A stretch of 32,055 nucleotides of DNA from Candidatus Woesearchaeota archaeon (GTDB lineage Archaea > Nanobdellota > Nanobdellia > Woesearchaeales > GW2011-AR4): assembly GCA_016185955.1 (NCBI GenBank), contig JACPMQ010000006.1, forward strand, positions 1 through 32,055, in the 5' to 3' direction. This document shows positions 15,132-22,732 of the stretch, one piece after another (position 1 is the first letter of the stretch; every line of letters starts with the position of its first letter). The position numbers and the translations under genes are program-made. The notes under the pieces were generated by a model. It made no database searches. It was not told the DNA's origin and saw only the letters and a list, made by a program, of their open reading frames with translations.

Positions 15132-15809
15132 TTACTCCTTGCTTTTTTGTTTCTTGCTTTTTGCTTCTTTTCCTTTTGTTTTTCCCTTCTTAACAGGCTT
15201 TTTGCCAATATCAGCCTCTGCTTTATCTTTTTTATCTTCTTTATTGCCTTCTTTGTTACCTTCCTTACCTTGAGATTTTATGCCCTTTTCCTGTTTTACT
15301 ATGGCTCTTTCAGGATGATTTATATCCTTAATAGCAGAACTTTCAGCGAATTGTATAATGCCTTCTTCATCCAGCGGGACAAGATATGATGGCGAAGTTA
15401 TTTTTTTATCTCCCAGCGAAATGTGCCCATGCACAATAAACTGTCTTGCTTGTGATGTTGTTCTTGCCAAACCTTTCCGGAAAACCAATGTTTGCAGCCT
15501 TCTCTCCATAACATCCTTTAATGTCAAGGACAGCACTTCCTCTATCTTTGAATTATTGTTAATAAGCCCCAATGACAAAAGTTTTGTCAAAAGCTGATTT
15601 TTTTCTTTTTCCGATTGCAGCTTATTTCCAGAAACAATATTCTTTGCCTGCCTTGTAAAATTCTTTAGCACAGAATTCATTTTCCATATCTCATATTTTC
15701 TGCGCAAGCCATACGCATTTAACAGCTCTTTCTCTGCCAAAATTCTTTCTTTCTGCCATGGATGAGATGGCTTTGAAAATTTTTTTCTTAGTTTTCTTGG
15801 ACTTCCCAT
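15132..15809 (-). CDS. rps4: Ribosomal protein S4 (uS4) with Lys-rich tail
   Basis: Small-subunit assembly protein (225 aa). The N-terminus [17 protein letters not shown] is typical of archaeal S4. The S4 RNA-binding domain is at about 105-165 ([19 protein letters not shown], then [16 protein letters not shown]). After residue 170 there is a low-complexity tail of about 50 residues made almost wholly of Lys, Glu, Gly and Asp (blocks such as [13 protein letters not shown]), longer than I expect from other archaeal S4 proteins. It starts 4 bases after the rps13 stop. Confidence 0.96.
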   Translation of the reverse strand: MGSPRKLRKKFSKPSHPWQKERILAEKELLNAYGLRRKYEIWKMNSVLKNFTRQAKNIVSGNKLQSEKEKNQLLTKLLSLGLINNNSKIEEVLSLTLKDVMERRLQTLVFRKGLARTTSQARQFIVHGHISLGDKKITSPSYLVPLDEEGIIQFAESSAIKDINHPERAIVKQEKGIKSQGKEGNKEGNKEDKKDKAEADIGKKPVKKGKTKGKEAKSKKQKSKE

Positions 15810-15813
15810 GTCA

Positions 15814-16329
15814 TTACACTCTTCCTGCTTTTGAGTCTTCTCTTTTCTTAACGCCTAATGTAACTTTTCCTTTATTTTTTCTGAAATTGGATTTTGTGCG
15901 CTGGCCTCTCACCGGCAAGCCCATGCCATGCCTGATTCCGCGATACGATCTAATTTTCTTCATAATCTTGATATCATTATCCTGCGCAAAAGCCAAATCA
16001 CTTGTCACAAAATGCCTGTCTTTGCCGTCTTCATAGCCTTTTCTCCTGTTCAGCATCCATGAAGGCACTTTGTATTTTGTAGGATCACTTAGTATTTCAT
16101 CAAATTTTTTAATCTGCTCGTCGCTTAAATAACCAACTTTAGCCATTTTATCAATATTTGCAAGATTGCACAGCATATTTGCAAACATAAAACCTACTCC
16201 TTTAATGCTTGTGAGAGCATGAGATATTCTTTTATTTCCATCAAGATCTGTATTTGCGATTCTTACAAAATACCTGAAATTCTCTTTCTGTTCCTTGTCC
16301 TTAATTCCCTGTTCTTCCATCTTTACCAT
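15814..16329 (-). CDS. rps13: Ribosomal protein S13 (uS13)
   Basis: Small-subunit head protein (171 aa from the ATG at 16329; an ATG at 16320 would give 168). Landmarks: FRYFVRIANTDLDGNKRISH, SIKGVGFMFANML, VPSWMLNRRKGYEDG and IRSYRGIRHGMGLPVRGQRTK. It is the first gene of the ribosomal protein operon. The likely TATA box lies about 150 bases upstream, so the transcript should have a leader holding a perfect 20-bp hairpin. Confidence 0.97.
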   Translation of the reverse strand: MVKMEEQGIKDKEQKENFRYFVRIANTDLDGNKRISHALTSIKGVGFMFANMLCNLANIDKMAKVGYLSDEQIKKFDEILSDPTKYKVPSWMLNRRKGYEDGKDRHFVTSDLAFAQDNDIKIMKKIRSYRGIRHGMGLPVRGQRTKSNFRKNKGKVTLGVKKREDSKAGRV

Positions 16330-16352
16330 TTATGTTGATAAGTCTTGCACTG

Positions 16353-16395
16353 CAAAACACTAAAAAATCTGCTTTGCAGATTTTTTAGTGTTTTG
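16353..16395. promoter_or_regulatory. Perfect 20-bp hairpin in the leader of the ribosomal protein operon
   Basis: Bases 16353-16372 and 16376-16395 are exact reverse complements with a 3-base loop (TTT). The arms begin CAAAACACTAAAAAATC. It lies 24 bases before the rps13 start. The TATA-like TTTATAAA at 16480-16487 lies further upstream, so the hairpin is probably transcribed into the leader. No U-run follows it on the minus strand, so it is not a plain terminator. Confidence 0.7.
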
Positions 16396-16479
16396 GAATA
16401 TCGCCGAGAATACAGCACTTATTAACCCTAAAAGCGCTCTTAATGAACTCGGGCTGTACCAAAAAGAAAATAAGTTTTA

Positions 16480-16487
16480 TTTATAAA
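16480..16487 (-). promoter_or_regulatory. TATA box of the ribosomal protein operon
   Basis: TTTATAAA, just after the stop of the MNT-HEPN gene. It predicts a start near 16450-16455 and a leader of about 120 bases. Confidence 0.4.
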
Positions 16488-16495
16488 GCTTCCTA

Positions 16496-18361
16496 TCAAT
16501 AATTCATCAGAATTTCCACATCTTTGCCAAAAATATTTTTAAGGTTTTCAAAAACAGCTTCCTTAATAAATATCTTAGGAGGTATTTCAACTTTAATTAG
16601 GGCTTTTTCAAGCTCTTCAAGAGAGCTTTTTTCTATGTTTCCCAAGCTGCCATCCTCTTTTATTTTAGCCTTGCTTATTTCCTTTTCCTCGTGGTCTATG
16701 TCATGTATAATAAAAGCTGTTTCTCCCAATAGCATAACTTCTCCGTATCTGTTGCCATGCTTTACCCTTATTTTAGCCCTTTCAAGATCTCTGCCCCGCT
16801 TCCTTTGCAAATATTCCACTAAGAACTTAATGAATTCATTCGAATCCTTTTTTACTTTTTCAATTTCAAATTTAGTAAGCTTTTTTTCATCATAGTCTTT
16901 TTTTGCCTTTGTTATTTCATTTAAGATTCTTAGGAATTTTACAGGCATTTTTCCTTCGCTTACAAGCTTGTCTTCAAAAACATTTATTATTCCTTCATCG
17001 CTTGTTTTCTCTATGCCCTCTAATCTCAAAACATCCCTTATTATGGTAATAACTGTTTCATAGATTCTTACCATATCTTCCTCTTCCTTTATTTTTTCTA
17101 TTTGTGTAAACAGCCTTTTGATTCTCTTGAGGTATTTGTCGCTTTCATTCAGCAATTCATCAATTTCCTTTCCGGTCATCTCTTTTTTTTCTCCATGCTC
17201 AATTGCTTTTCTTACTTCCACTACCTTCTCAAGAGTGTCCACATATTTATCTTCCAACAGCTTTTCTTTTTGCACAAATACTTCCCTCATTAATGCAGCA
17301 GTTTCCTTTGGCGCAGGCGGTGGAATTCCATGCAGCATTAAGGCTGCCTGGCTTGGAGTTAAAATCGCATAGTAAATATCTTCCATGCCTATGTCCTTAA
17401 GCTTTAGCTCCACTCTTTTCAGCATTTGCTCGCCGGAACCCATAAACATGTCTATGGCTTCTGCGCTTGGCTTTATTTTTCCCATTTTCAAAAGCTGCTT
17501 CCAAGCCATAAAAATTCCCCTGTCATAGAATGGAACACCATCCCTAAGCAAAGTAAAAATTATCGGATTTGCTTCTCTGAGGCTGTCCCAAAAATCTGTA
17601 AGGATGTAAACTTGTATGTTAAGCTTGTTTTTTATTCCCGTTAATTCGCCAGCTTCTATGCCTATGCCTATTATTATGGCTCTTAGCTTATCCTTTAATT
17701 CTGCCCTTGTCATCTTTTTAACATCGGTATCATCAATTACTATCCACACATCAATATCAGAAGTTGGGGTTGCGCGTCCCTGCACTAAAGAACCTGCAAG
17801 AACATAGCTCACAATATACTTTTCAAATTTTTTAATAATCATGCTTTTGTGGACTTCTGCAATTTTTATTGCAGCAAGCATGCCCCTGTCAAAAATACTC
17901 GCGGATAAAGCTATCAATTGCAATAAATCATATTTGGAGTCATAACAGTTTTGCCAAAGCTCTGACAATATTATTATCTGGGGCGTTAAGTTCTTGTCAA
18001 TTTCCTGCGCAGAAGTGTTTATTATCGCTGTAAGCTTGTCCTTTAACTCCAGCTTTGACATCTTTCTGCTGTCAGAATCATCAACTAAAACAAGCACATT
18101 TATCTTTTCCTTGTCCTCCGGCTTTTGCTCTTCGGGCTTTTGCGGAGGCAACAATGCTATTCCAACGATATACTTATCAAACTTTTCAAGAATATTTTTT
18201 TGAAATTTCTCAAGCTTTGTTTTTATTGCTGCCAGCTTTTCCTGCACATCCTTGGGAAGCTTGCCCAAAACTGCCTTTTCATCTGCAGGAGCGTTATCTG
18301 CATTAGTTTTCTCTTCCGGCTTTTTATTGTTATCCTCATATTTCTTGGGTTTTTTGCTCAT
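16496..18361 (-). CDS. MNT-HEPN fusion: duplicated nucleotidyltransferase domains plus HEPN-like domain
   Basis: Protein of 621 aa. Residues 1-60 are a Lys/Glu-rich lead. Residues 60-170 and 180-290 are two copies of a Pol-beta-type (MNT) nucleotidyltransferase fold. The second keeps the full motif GSLVQGRATPTSDID (Gly190-Ser191, Asp202, Asp204). The first has lost both the GS and the DxD. The copies align well: KYIVGIALL/KYIVSYVLA, then KLELKDKLTAI/RAELKDKLRAI. Residues 300-420 are helical with RKAIEH (384-389), fitting the RX4H motif of HEPN RNases. Residues 420-621 are unassigned. MNT and HEPN usually form two-gene toxin-antitoxin pairs in which MNT inactivates HEPN by adding nucleotides; here both are in one chain. 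TTTATAAA lies 23-30 bases before the ATG. Confidence 0.7.
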   Translation of the reverse strand: MSKKPKKYEDNNKKPEEKTNADNAPADEKAVLGKLPKDVQEKLAAIKTKLEKFQKNILEKFDKYIVGIALLPPQKPEEQKPEDKEKINVLVLVDDSDSRKMSKLELKDKLTAIINTSAQEIDKNLTPQIIILSELWQNCYDSKYDLLQLIALSASIFDRGMLAAIKIAEVHKSMIIKKFEKYIVSYVLAGSLVQGRATPTSDIDVWIVIDDTDVKKMTRAELKDKLRAIIIGIGIEAGELTGIKNKLNIQVYILTDFWDSLREANPIIFTLLRDGVPFYDRGIFMAWKQLLKMGKIKPSAEAIDMFMGSGEQMLKRVELKLKDIGMEDIYYAILTPSQAALMLHGIPPPAPKETAALMREVFVQKEKLLEDKYVDTLEKVVEVRKAIEHGEKKEMTGKEIDELLNESDKYLKRIKRLFTQIEKIKEEEDMVRIYETVITIIRDVLRLEGIEKTSDEGIINVFEDKLVSEGKMPVKFLRILNEITKAKKDYDEKKLTKFEIEKVKKDSNEFIKFLVEYLQRKRGRDLERAKIRVKHGNRYGEVMLLGETAFIIHDIDHEEKEISKAKIKEDGSLGNIEKSSLEELEKALIKVEIPPKIFIKEAVFENLKNIFGKDVEILMNY

Positions 18362-18383
18362 CTCTAAAACTTTTCTTTGATTA

Positions 18384-18391
18384 TTTATAAA
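18384..18391 (-). promoter_or_regulatory. TATA box of the MNT-HEPN gene
   Basis: TTTATAAA on the minus strand, 23-30 bases before the ATG at 18361, predicting a leaderless or very short-leader transcript. Confidence 0.5.
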
Positions 18392-18417
18392 GGTTTTGAT
18401 GGCTCAAAACAAAATTT

Positions 18418-19470
18418 CTAACCATACATATTATCAAATTCCTTGCTAAACTTTGAAGCTATAATCTTGTCGTAAATAATAAGAAAGTTCTCATCATTCT
18501 TATTAAACCCCGACAAAGTAAAATTTGGGCTTCCTGTTATCACAATTTTATCGTCTATGACAATAAACTTATGGTGCATGCTGTATTTGTTGCTGTCAGT
18601 TTTTATTTTTAGTCCAAAATCCTTTGCTCTTTGGTATTGGGAGCCCATGACATTTTTTTGCCTGTTTTCTGTCAAAATGGTTACATTAATCCCTCTTGAA
18701 TCCGCTTTGATTAGCTCGTCTGATATGGCTTCATGTGTAAAAGTAAAAGAAGCTACCCTTACAGATTCCTTGGCATTTCTTATTAAATCAAAAATCCTAT
18801 GCAAAGCCTCGGCATTTTTGTCTGGAGATGGCTCTGAACTGCAATCTTCCGGGCAAAAATAATTTTCCAGCGCAATTTTATCTGAGATTATTTTTTTGTA
18901 TTTTGTCTTTTTTCCGGAAGAGTATACTCCATTCCATAATTCTGTGAACTCATCTTCATAATTGCTCGCAATCAATCCGGATTTTACTGTTATAATGTTA
19001 TTATTGTTGAGATTGGCTTCCTTGATGGTTGGATTAAAACTTCCTGTCAATACTTTGCTGCTGTCAACAATGCAAAACTTATTGTGCATATACTGCTTTG
19101 AATTTGCAGTTTTTACGCCATTTCCCTTTATTTGCCCGTTATAGTTATTGCTGTCTATAACAATCTTGACGTCTAAAGTATGGCTCTTTTTCGCAAAAAT
19201 GCCTATTAAATTTTCCTGCTCAAGCTCAAAAAAAGCGCAATGCACAGAATAATTTGCATTGCTGATGAAATCCTCAATTATCTTGCTGCAATCCTCATTT
19301 GGACAAAAATATGCTCCTATGATTATTCCCTTTTCATAGTTTTTTTCATAGTTGTTTTCATAGTTTTCAACATGGTTGACATTAACAGCATTGCCGGTTA
19401 ATTTGCCGCAACCGCTAATTAAAAGGGCTAAAGTGCAGAAAATCATGATAAAATAACATAATTTAGCCAT
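18418..19470 (-). CDS. Phospholipase D-like lipoprotein (two HKD motifs)
   Basis: Exported protein of 350 aa with two PLD domains. The N-terminus MAKLCYFIMIFCTLALLISGC is a signal sequence with a lipobox (LISGC, Cys21), so it is probably lipid-anchored outside. HKD motif 1 is HNKFCIVD followed by GSFN (His129); motif 2 is HHKFIVID followed by GSPNF (near 299). Both are complete, so hydrolysis of a phosphodiester (phospholipid or nucleic acid, nuclease-like) is likely. A small repeat, YENNYEKNYEKG, follows the anchor. Two CPxxC-type segments (FCPNEDC, FCPEDC) precede the two domains. I chose the ATG at 19470, with a TATA-like box about 20 bases upstream; the TTG at 19476 is weaker. Confidence 0.82.
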   Translation of the reverse strand: MAKLCYFIMIFCTLALLISGCGKLTGNAVNVNHVENYENNYEKNYEKGIIIGAYFCPNEDCSKIIEDFISNANYSVHCAFFELEQENLIGIFAKKSHTLDVKIVIDSNNYNGQIKGNGVKTANSKQYMHNKFCIVDSSKVLTGSFNPTIKEANLNNNNIITVKSGLIASNYEDEFTELWNGVYSSGKKTKYKKIISDKIALENYFCPEDCSSEPSPDKNAEALHRIFDLIRNAKESVRVASFTFTHEAISDELIKADSRGINVTILTENRQKNVMGSQYQRAKDFGLKIKTDSNKYSMHHKFIVIDDKIVITGSPNFTLSGFNKNDENFLIIYDKIIASKFSKEFDNMYG

Positions 19471-19484
19471 AATCAAACGAAAAA

Positions 19485-19496
19485 TTTAAATATAAG
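19485..19496. promoter_or_regulatory. TATA box usable on both strands
   Basis: TTTAAATATAAG on the plus strand. On the minus strand it reads CTTATATTTAAA and lies about 15-26 bases before the lipoprotein ATG at 19470. On the plus strand it would start a transcript near 19515-19520, just ahead of two hairpins. Confidence 0.4.
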
Positions 19497-19517
19497 TACT
19501 ATCTCTTAGTAATAATA

Positions 19518-19600
19518 GGATTAGACTATCGTTAAGTAATTAACGATAATCTATCACCTCTTTTTCCCTGGCGATGCCTAGTGCATTGCTAGGGTTTTAT
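19518..19600 (+). ncRNA. Candidate small RNA with two hairpins
   Basis: In this gap two hairpins follow a plus-strand TATA-like box. Hairpin 1: TATCGTTAA (19527-19535) with TTAACGATA (19540-19548), extended by TAGA/TCTA across one mismatch. Hairpin 2: CCCTGGCGATGC (19566-19577) with GCATTGCTAGGG (19583-19594), 12 pairs including two G-U, then TTTTAT. The G-U pairs become A-C mismatches on the minus strand, so structure is favoured on the plus strand, although both flanking genes are on the minus strand. It could also be a terminator for an unseen transcript. Confidence 0.3.
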
Positions 19601-19614
19601 AATACTAAGATAAA

Positions 19615-21399
19615 TTAAAGCCGTTTAGACCTCTTTTTACCGCGCTTTGAAATTTCTGCGGCAATAAAACCGATTGATATGCCGATAATAAACACTACCC
19701 ATAATTTAACATCAATTTTAGTAAAAATTTGTTTCTCATCCTTAAAGTATATATCCAAATTGCTTAATTCAAGGGCATATTCAGCGTATAACAACGCTGA
19801 AAATTGGTCTGAATCTTTAAGTGAAGTTGCATATTCAAAATAGCTGTACCCTAAAATAGGAAAAATTCCTTTTTCTATTTGCTCAACAAGGTTTCTCTCA
19901 ACAACATCAAGCTTTTGCTTTATCAAAATGTGGACATTTTCATTTTTAATGCCTAAAAGGCTTAATATAGCATCAACATTTGCCTTTGCCTTGCTCGCCC
20001 TAAAAAGGCAAAGCTCATAATTACTATCGTTTAAATCCTTATAAGCGTAATTCAGCTCTTTTCTTGTGCTTGCAAGATTTTGAGGCAAATAAAGCTGCAC
20101 ATACTGCAAGCGCTCTTCTACTTCAGAAAGCTTACTCTTGCACGCATTTCTTATTACCCCTCCATTAAAATCAAATTTTTTTCCCTCGCTGCCAAAAAAA
20201 GTGAACCATGAATATGCCGAGTTTAATCTTTCGATTGCATAAGCCAGATTACGCAGGCTTTCATTTTTATTATTCCAGTTATCATTTAAATTATTTAAAG
20301 GCACAATCACAATGTCAAGAAAGTCAGAAGCTTCTGTTAGCCTTTCCTTTACAATCATATAAGTTTCAATATCTGTTATTGTTTTTACATCAAGATTTTC
20401 AAGATTCTCAGTAAAATTTTTTATTTCCTCTCTTAAAGCATTAACTTTTTTTATTGCTTCTTCTTTTGTCAAATTTTGCTGCAATAACAGCAAGTAATTA
20501 AATTCCACATTGGCTCCGAAACAGTAGCTTGCAGACGAATAATACATATTATTGTTAAAGGAATCTTTGCCAATATTTGACAAGTTTATAGCATTTTCAA
20601 AAACTGATTTGGTTTTATTGTTTTTAGCAGCAGAAATCTCTTGCTTAAGTTTAGTGCTTCGTGAGCATAGCTGCACAGCAAGCATTTTCATCGTATCAAC
20701 ATAATCCTGGCTAATAGTAATGTTTGCCTTTTTTTCCCTGAATCTTTTTCCTGTAAACTCAAATATTGCGTCGTCAAGTGCAGGCACTTCTTTAACATCC
20801 AAATTGTATTTTGCCCTAAGCTCATTTAAGTCAGTGCTTTCATTTGTGCCTGTGTTTATGCTTGTATTCTTCCCATAGCTTTTGTTAATTGTTGTAAGCT
20901 CTCCAACCGGGATTAAAACTTTTTTTAATCCTGCTTTGCTGGCAGCCTCTATTTTTGCATTTAAAGCGCCTACAGGCCCTATTAAGCCGCCGGAGTTAAT
21001 GGTGCCTGTTATTGCTGTATTCTCGTCAAATTCCACATTTTTAATCAGTGAGAATGTAAGCACAGAAATTGCAGCTCCTGCAGAAGGTCCTGCTATAATT
21101 GAGGAATCAGCAGTGATTGTGTAAAAAAAATCATATTTATCACAATCTGCATCTGCAAAATCACATGCTATTTCCTTCGCAAACCTTGTAGAGACTTGTG
21201 TATCTACCTTGGTAAGAGGGAATGTCTCTAAAAAAACGCGGCCTGAGCCTTGCTTTACTTCAAGATAAAGCTCAGCAATTCCTCCTTTGTAGCCCTCTTC
21301 TGTTTCAGCAACTGCAAGAAGCTTCATATGCCCTTGTTTAGCATACACTATAGGGATTAATAGCAATAACCCAATAATCAAAAAAACAAATTTTTTCAT
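19615..21399 (-). CDS. Secreted, membrane-anchored Lon-like Ser-Lys protease
   Basis: Protein of 594 aa with an N-terminal signal peptide (residues 1-20, LIIGLLLLIPIVYA), a Lon-type proteolytic domain at about 21-200, a long helical region (220-560) and a C-terminal transmembrane segment (VVFIIGISIGFIAA) with a basic end. The catalytic dyad of the S16 fold is visible: Ser106 in GPSAGAAIS and Lys149 in GALNAKIEAA. There is no AAA+ ATPase domain, so it should work without ATP, on the outer side of the membrane. This fits the archaeal predicted serine proteases of COG1750. GGGGTG lies a few bases before the ATG, and CTTTTTAAA about 30-40 bases before it. A role in processing surface proteins is an inference. 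Confidence 0.82.
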   Translation of the reverse strand: MKKFVFLIIGLLLLIPIVYAKQGHMKLLAVAETEEGYKGGIAELYLEVKQGSGRVFLETFPLTKVDTQVSTRFAKEIACDFADADCDKYDFFYTITADSSIIAGPSAGAAISVLTFSLIKNVEFDENTAITGTINSGGLIGPVGALNAKIEAASKAGLKKVLIPVGELTTINKSYGKNTSINTGTNESTDLNELRAKYNLDVKEVPALDDAIFEFTGKRFREKKANITISQDYVDTMKMLAVQLCSRSTKLKQEISAAKNNKTKSVFENAINLSNIGKDSFNNNMYYSSASYCFGANVEFNYLLLLQQNLTKEEAIKKVNALREEIKNFTENLENLDVKTITDIETYMIVKERLTEASDFLDIVIVPLNNLNDNWNNKNESLRNLAYAIERLNSAYSWFTFFGSEGKKFDFNGGVIRNACKSKLSEVEERLQYVQLYLPQNLASTRKELNYAYKDLNDSNYELCLFRASKAKANVDAILSLLGIKNENVHILIKQKLDVVERNLVEQIEKGIFPILGYSYFEYATSLKDSDQFSALLYAEYALELSNLDIYFKDEKQIFTKIDVKLWVVFIIGISIGFIAAEISKRGKKRSKRL

Positions 21400-21448
21400 T
21401 TAACACCCCTATTAATAGAAAAAAGTGCAAGTTTAAAAAGGATTTTAT

Positions 21449-22069
21449 CTAAGCCTTGAGTCTTTTGTAGCCAAGCCATAGTAAAATAAATAAAACTATT
21501 CCTAAGATTATAAATCTTCCGTAGTCAGGCAAATCAGTCCAATATCTTATTGTCCCATAGATTATTGTTAAAATCGCGCCTCCCATTAATCCAGAGCTTA
21601 CGCTTGCTAATCTTAATGCAAACCCGATAATTAGAGCTATTATTCCAATTCCTGTCGCTACAATAAACACATTTCTGTTGTACTTTTCCCTTGCATTTTC
21701 AAATTCCTTCCTGCAATAAGAATACAAGTCACAGTAGCCTGCTTCTTCCATCTCCTTTTTTGTTTGGCATTTAAAAGTGATGTTTTGCCCGATTTCATTA
21801 ATTTTAACGCATAAATATTCGTTATTTATTGCCACTTTGTCTTCTACTAAAGCTGGCTTTTCAAATGGGTGTACTTTTTCAATATTGCTTGTCCACTTGC
21901 CCTTATTTGCTTCACAAACTTCTTTTGTTTTGATATTCACAAATCCCTTTTCCTCGCAGAAATTTTCATATTTAGGCTCTTTATAGAAAGATGCTATGCC
22001 AAATCCTACAAAAAATACAAATACTATTGAGATTGCAATTGCTAATAACACTTGCTTGAATCTTGACAT
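21449..22069 (-). CDS. Small membrane protein with extracellular Cys segment
   Basis: Unrecognised protein of 206 aa. One transmembrane helix at 6-28 (LLAIAISIVFVFFVGFGIASF), an outer segment of about 100 residues with six cysteines (including FCEEKGFVNIKTKEVCEANKGKW), then three closely spaced helices from about 133 to 202 and a basic end. The CEANKGKW segment resembles the C-x(n)-C/W pattern of the large surface protein in this window (CQNAGGTW), so the two may share a small outer module. ATTATTTAAAT lies about 25-35 bases before the ATG. It is 49 bases upstream of the Lon-like protease gene, which may be partly cotranscribed. Confidence 0.55.
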   Translation of the reverse strand: MSRFKQVLLAIAISIVFVFFVGFGIASFYKEPKYENFCEEKGFVNIKTKEVCEANKGKWTSNIEKVHPFEKPALVEDKVAINNEYLCVKINEIGQNITFKCQTKKEMEEAGYCDLYSYCRKEFENAREKYNRNVFIVATGIGIIALIIGFALRLASVSSGLMGGAILTIIYGTIRYWTDLPDYGRFIILGIVLFILLWLGYKRLKA

Positions 22070-22099
22070 AAAAAAATAGATAGTGCAGTAATTTAAATA

Positions 22100-22163
22100 A
22101 TTATCTTTTTTCTATCGCTATTCGCGAGAATTTCGCAACAACCCTCTGTTCGTGGTAAATACT
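22100..22163 (+). mobile_element. Decayed right end of a MITE-like element
   Basis: The stretch AATTTCGCAACAACCC followed by CTGTTCGTGGTAAATAC resembles the family right end (AATTCGCAAAAACCCCCTGTTAGCAGTTAC in copy D, quoted in part) with several changes. It lies where a nested set of insertions begins. Confidence 0.35.
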
Positions 22164-22197
22164 AACACCTCTTATTCTAAATATATATAGAACATTA

Positions 22198-22346
22198 AAG
22201 TGGCTGCTCCAAAATAAGGGGCGGTGGGCGGGCAGAAGAATGCTAATTGTGCTATCAAAATGGCGTGTATCTGTAAGATATTTTTATTATAAAAAAGAAT
22301 CAAGATGCGCCATTTTGCCTGTAGCGCGGCTCTGGAGCAGCCACTT
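22198..22346. mobile_element. Second type of inverted-repeat element, 149 bp
   Basis: Perfect 14-bp terminal inverted repeats, AAGTGGCTGCTCCA (22198-22211) and TGGAGCAGCCACTT (22333-22346). Inside is a second inverted repeat, CAAAATGGCG (22256-22265) with CGCCATTTTG (22308-22317). The left half is G-rich (GGGGCGGTGGGCGGGC), unlike the AT-rich surroundings. There is no reading frame and no clear target duplication. It lies 4 bases before a lone TGTTAGCAGTTAC terminus (22351-22363), so it may have landed in an older copy of the main family. Confidence 0.6.
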
Positions 22347-22350
22347 ATAT

Positions 22351-22363
22351 TGTTAGCAGTTAC
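22351..22363 (+). repeat. Solitary element terminus
   Basis: TGTTAGCAGTTAC, identical to the family right end but without the usual subterminal boxes before it. It is followed after exactly 8 bp (AAAAAATC) by the left end of copy C; 8 bp is the length of the target duplication seen for copy D. Confidence 0.6.
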
Positions 22364-22371
22364 AAAAAATC

Positions 22372-22670
22372 GTATCTGCTAACATAGATTTGTCCGAGAA
22401 GCAGGGTTTTTGCGAAAGTCTAATCCGTGCTTGTGCGGAGCCTTAACTTACCTCTCAGCTTCGCAACATTTCATGTTGCTCAGGTCGTTTATCACAATCT
22501 TAAGAAATTTTCTGAATTGGCAATTACAGCGGAGAACACAAATAATTTATTAAAATAGTTTGTGTTCTCTAGCATAGTGGCGCAATAATTATTGTTCCAT
22601 TATTTAGTTGCGCCACTATACGCACAAGCACTTAATTCGCAAAAACCCTTTATGTGGTGTTAGCAGTTAC
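22372..22670 (+). mobile_element. MITE-like element, copy C (complete, 299 bp)
   Basis: The left end GTATCTGCTAACA has one base changed; the right end is TGTTAGCAGTTAC. Left boxes: TAGATTTGTCCGA, GGGTTTTTGCGAAAG, GTGCTTGTGCGGAGCC. The core has hairpin GCAACAT (22463-22469) / ATGTTGC (22473-22479). A further module follows: GAGAACACAAA (22532-22542) / TTTGTGTTCTC (22559-22569), then ATAGTGGCGCAA (22574-22585) / TTGCGCCACTAT (22608-22619). Bases 22559-22634 are identical to copy A. No target duplication is visible at the outer ends. The element ends 12 bases before the TATA box of the PEP synthase gene. Confidence 0.85.
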
Positions 22671-22681
22671 CATCAAACCAA

Positions 22682-22724
22682 AAATATAAATATCTCTTGT
22701 ATTAATGAGCAAAATATAAAGGAG
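22682..22724 (+). promoter_or_regulatory. Promoter and ribosome binding site of PEP synthase
   Basis: AAATATAAATAT (22682-22693) is a TATA-like box. AAAGGAG (ending 22724) is a strong ribosome binding site 8 bases before the ATG. The leader would be about 15-25 bases long. Confidence 0.5.
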
Positions 22725-22732
22725 TTATTTCA

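Noticed and set aside
14842-15389. Plus-strand frames of 120-143 aa across rps11 and rps4
   Set aside because: Antisense shadows of the ribosomal protein genes; the Phe/Leu/Ser-rich content mirrors the Lys-rich S4 tail.
22155-22363. A single older element from GTAAATACTAACA to TGTTAGCAGTTAC
   Set aside because: The left motif has two mismatches and overlaps what looks better as a decayed right end. The flanks (TGTTCGTG and AAAAAATC) do not match. I kept only the solitary terminus and the decayed end.
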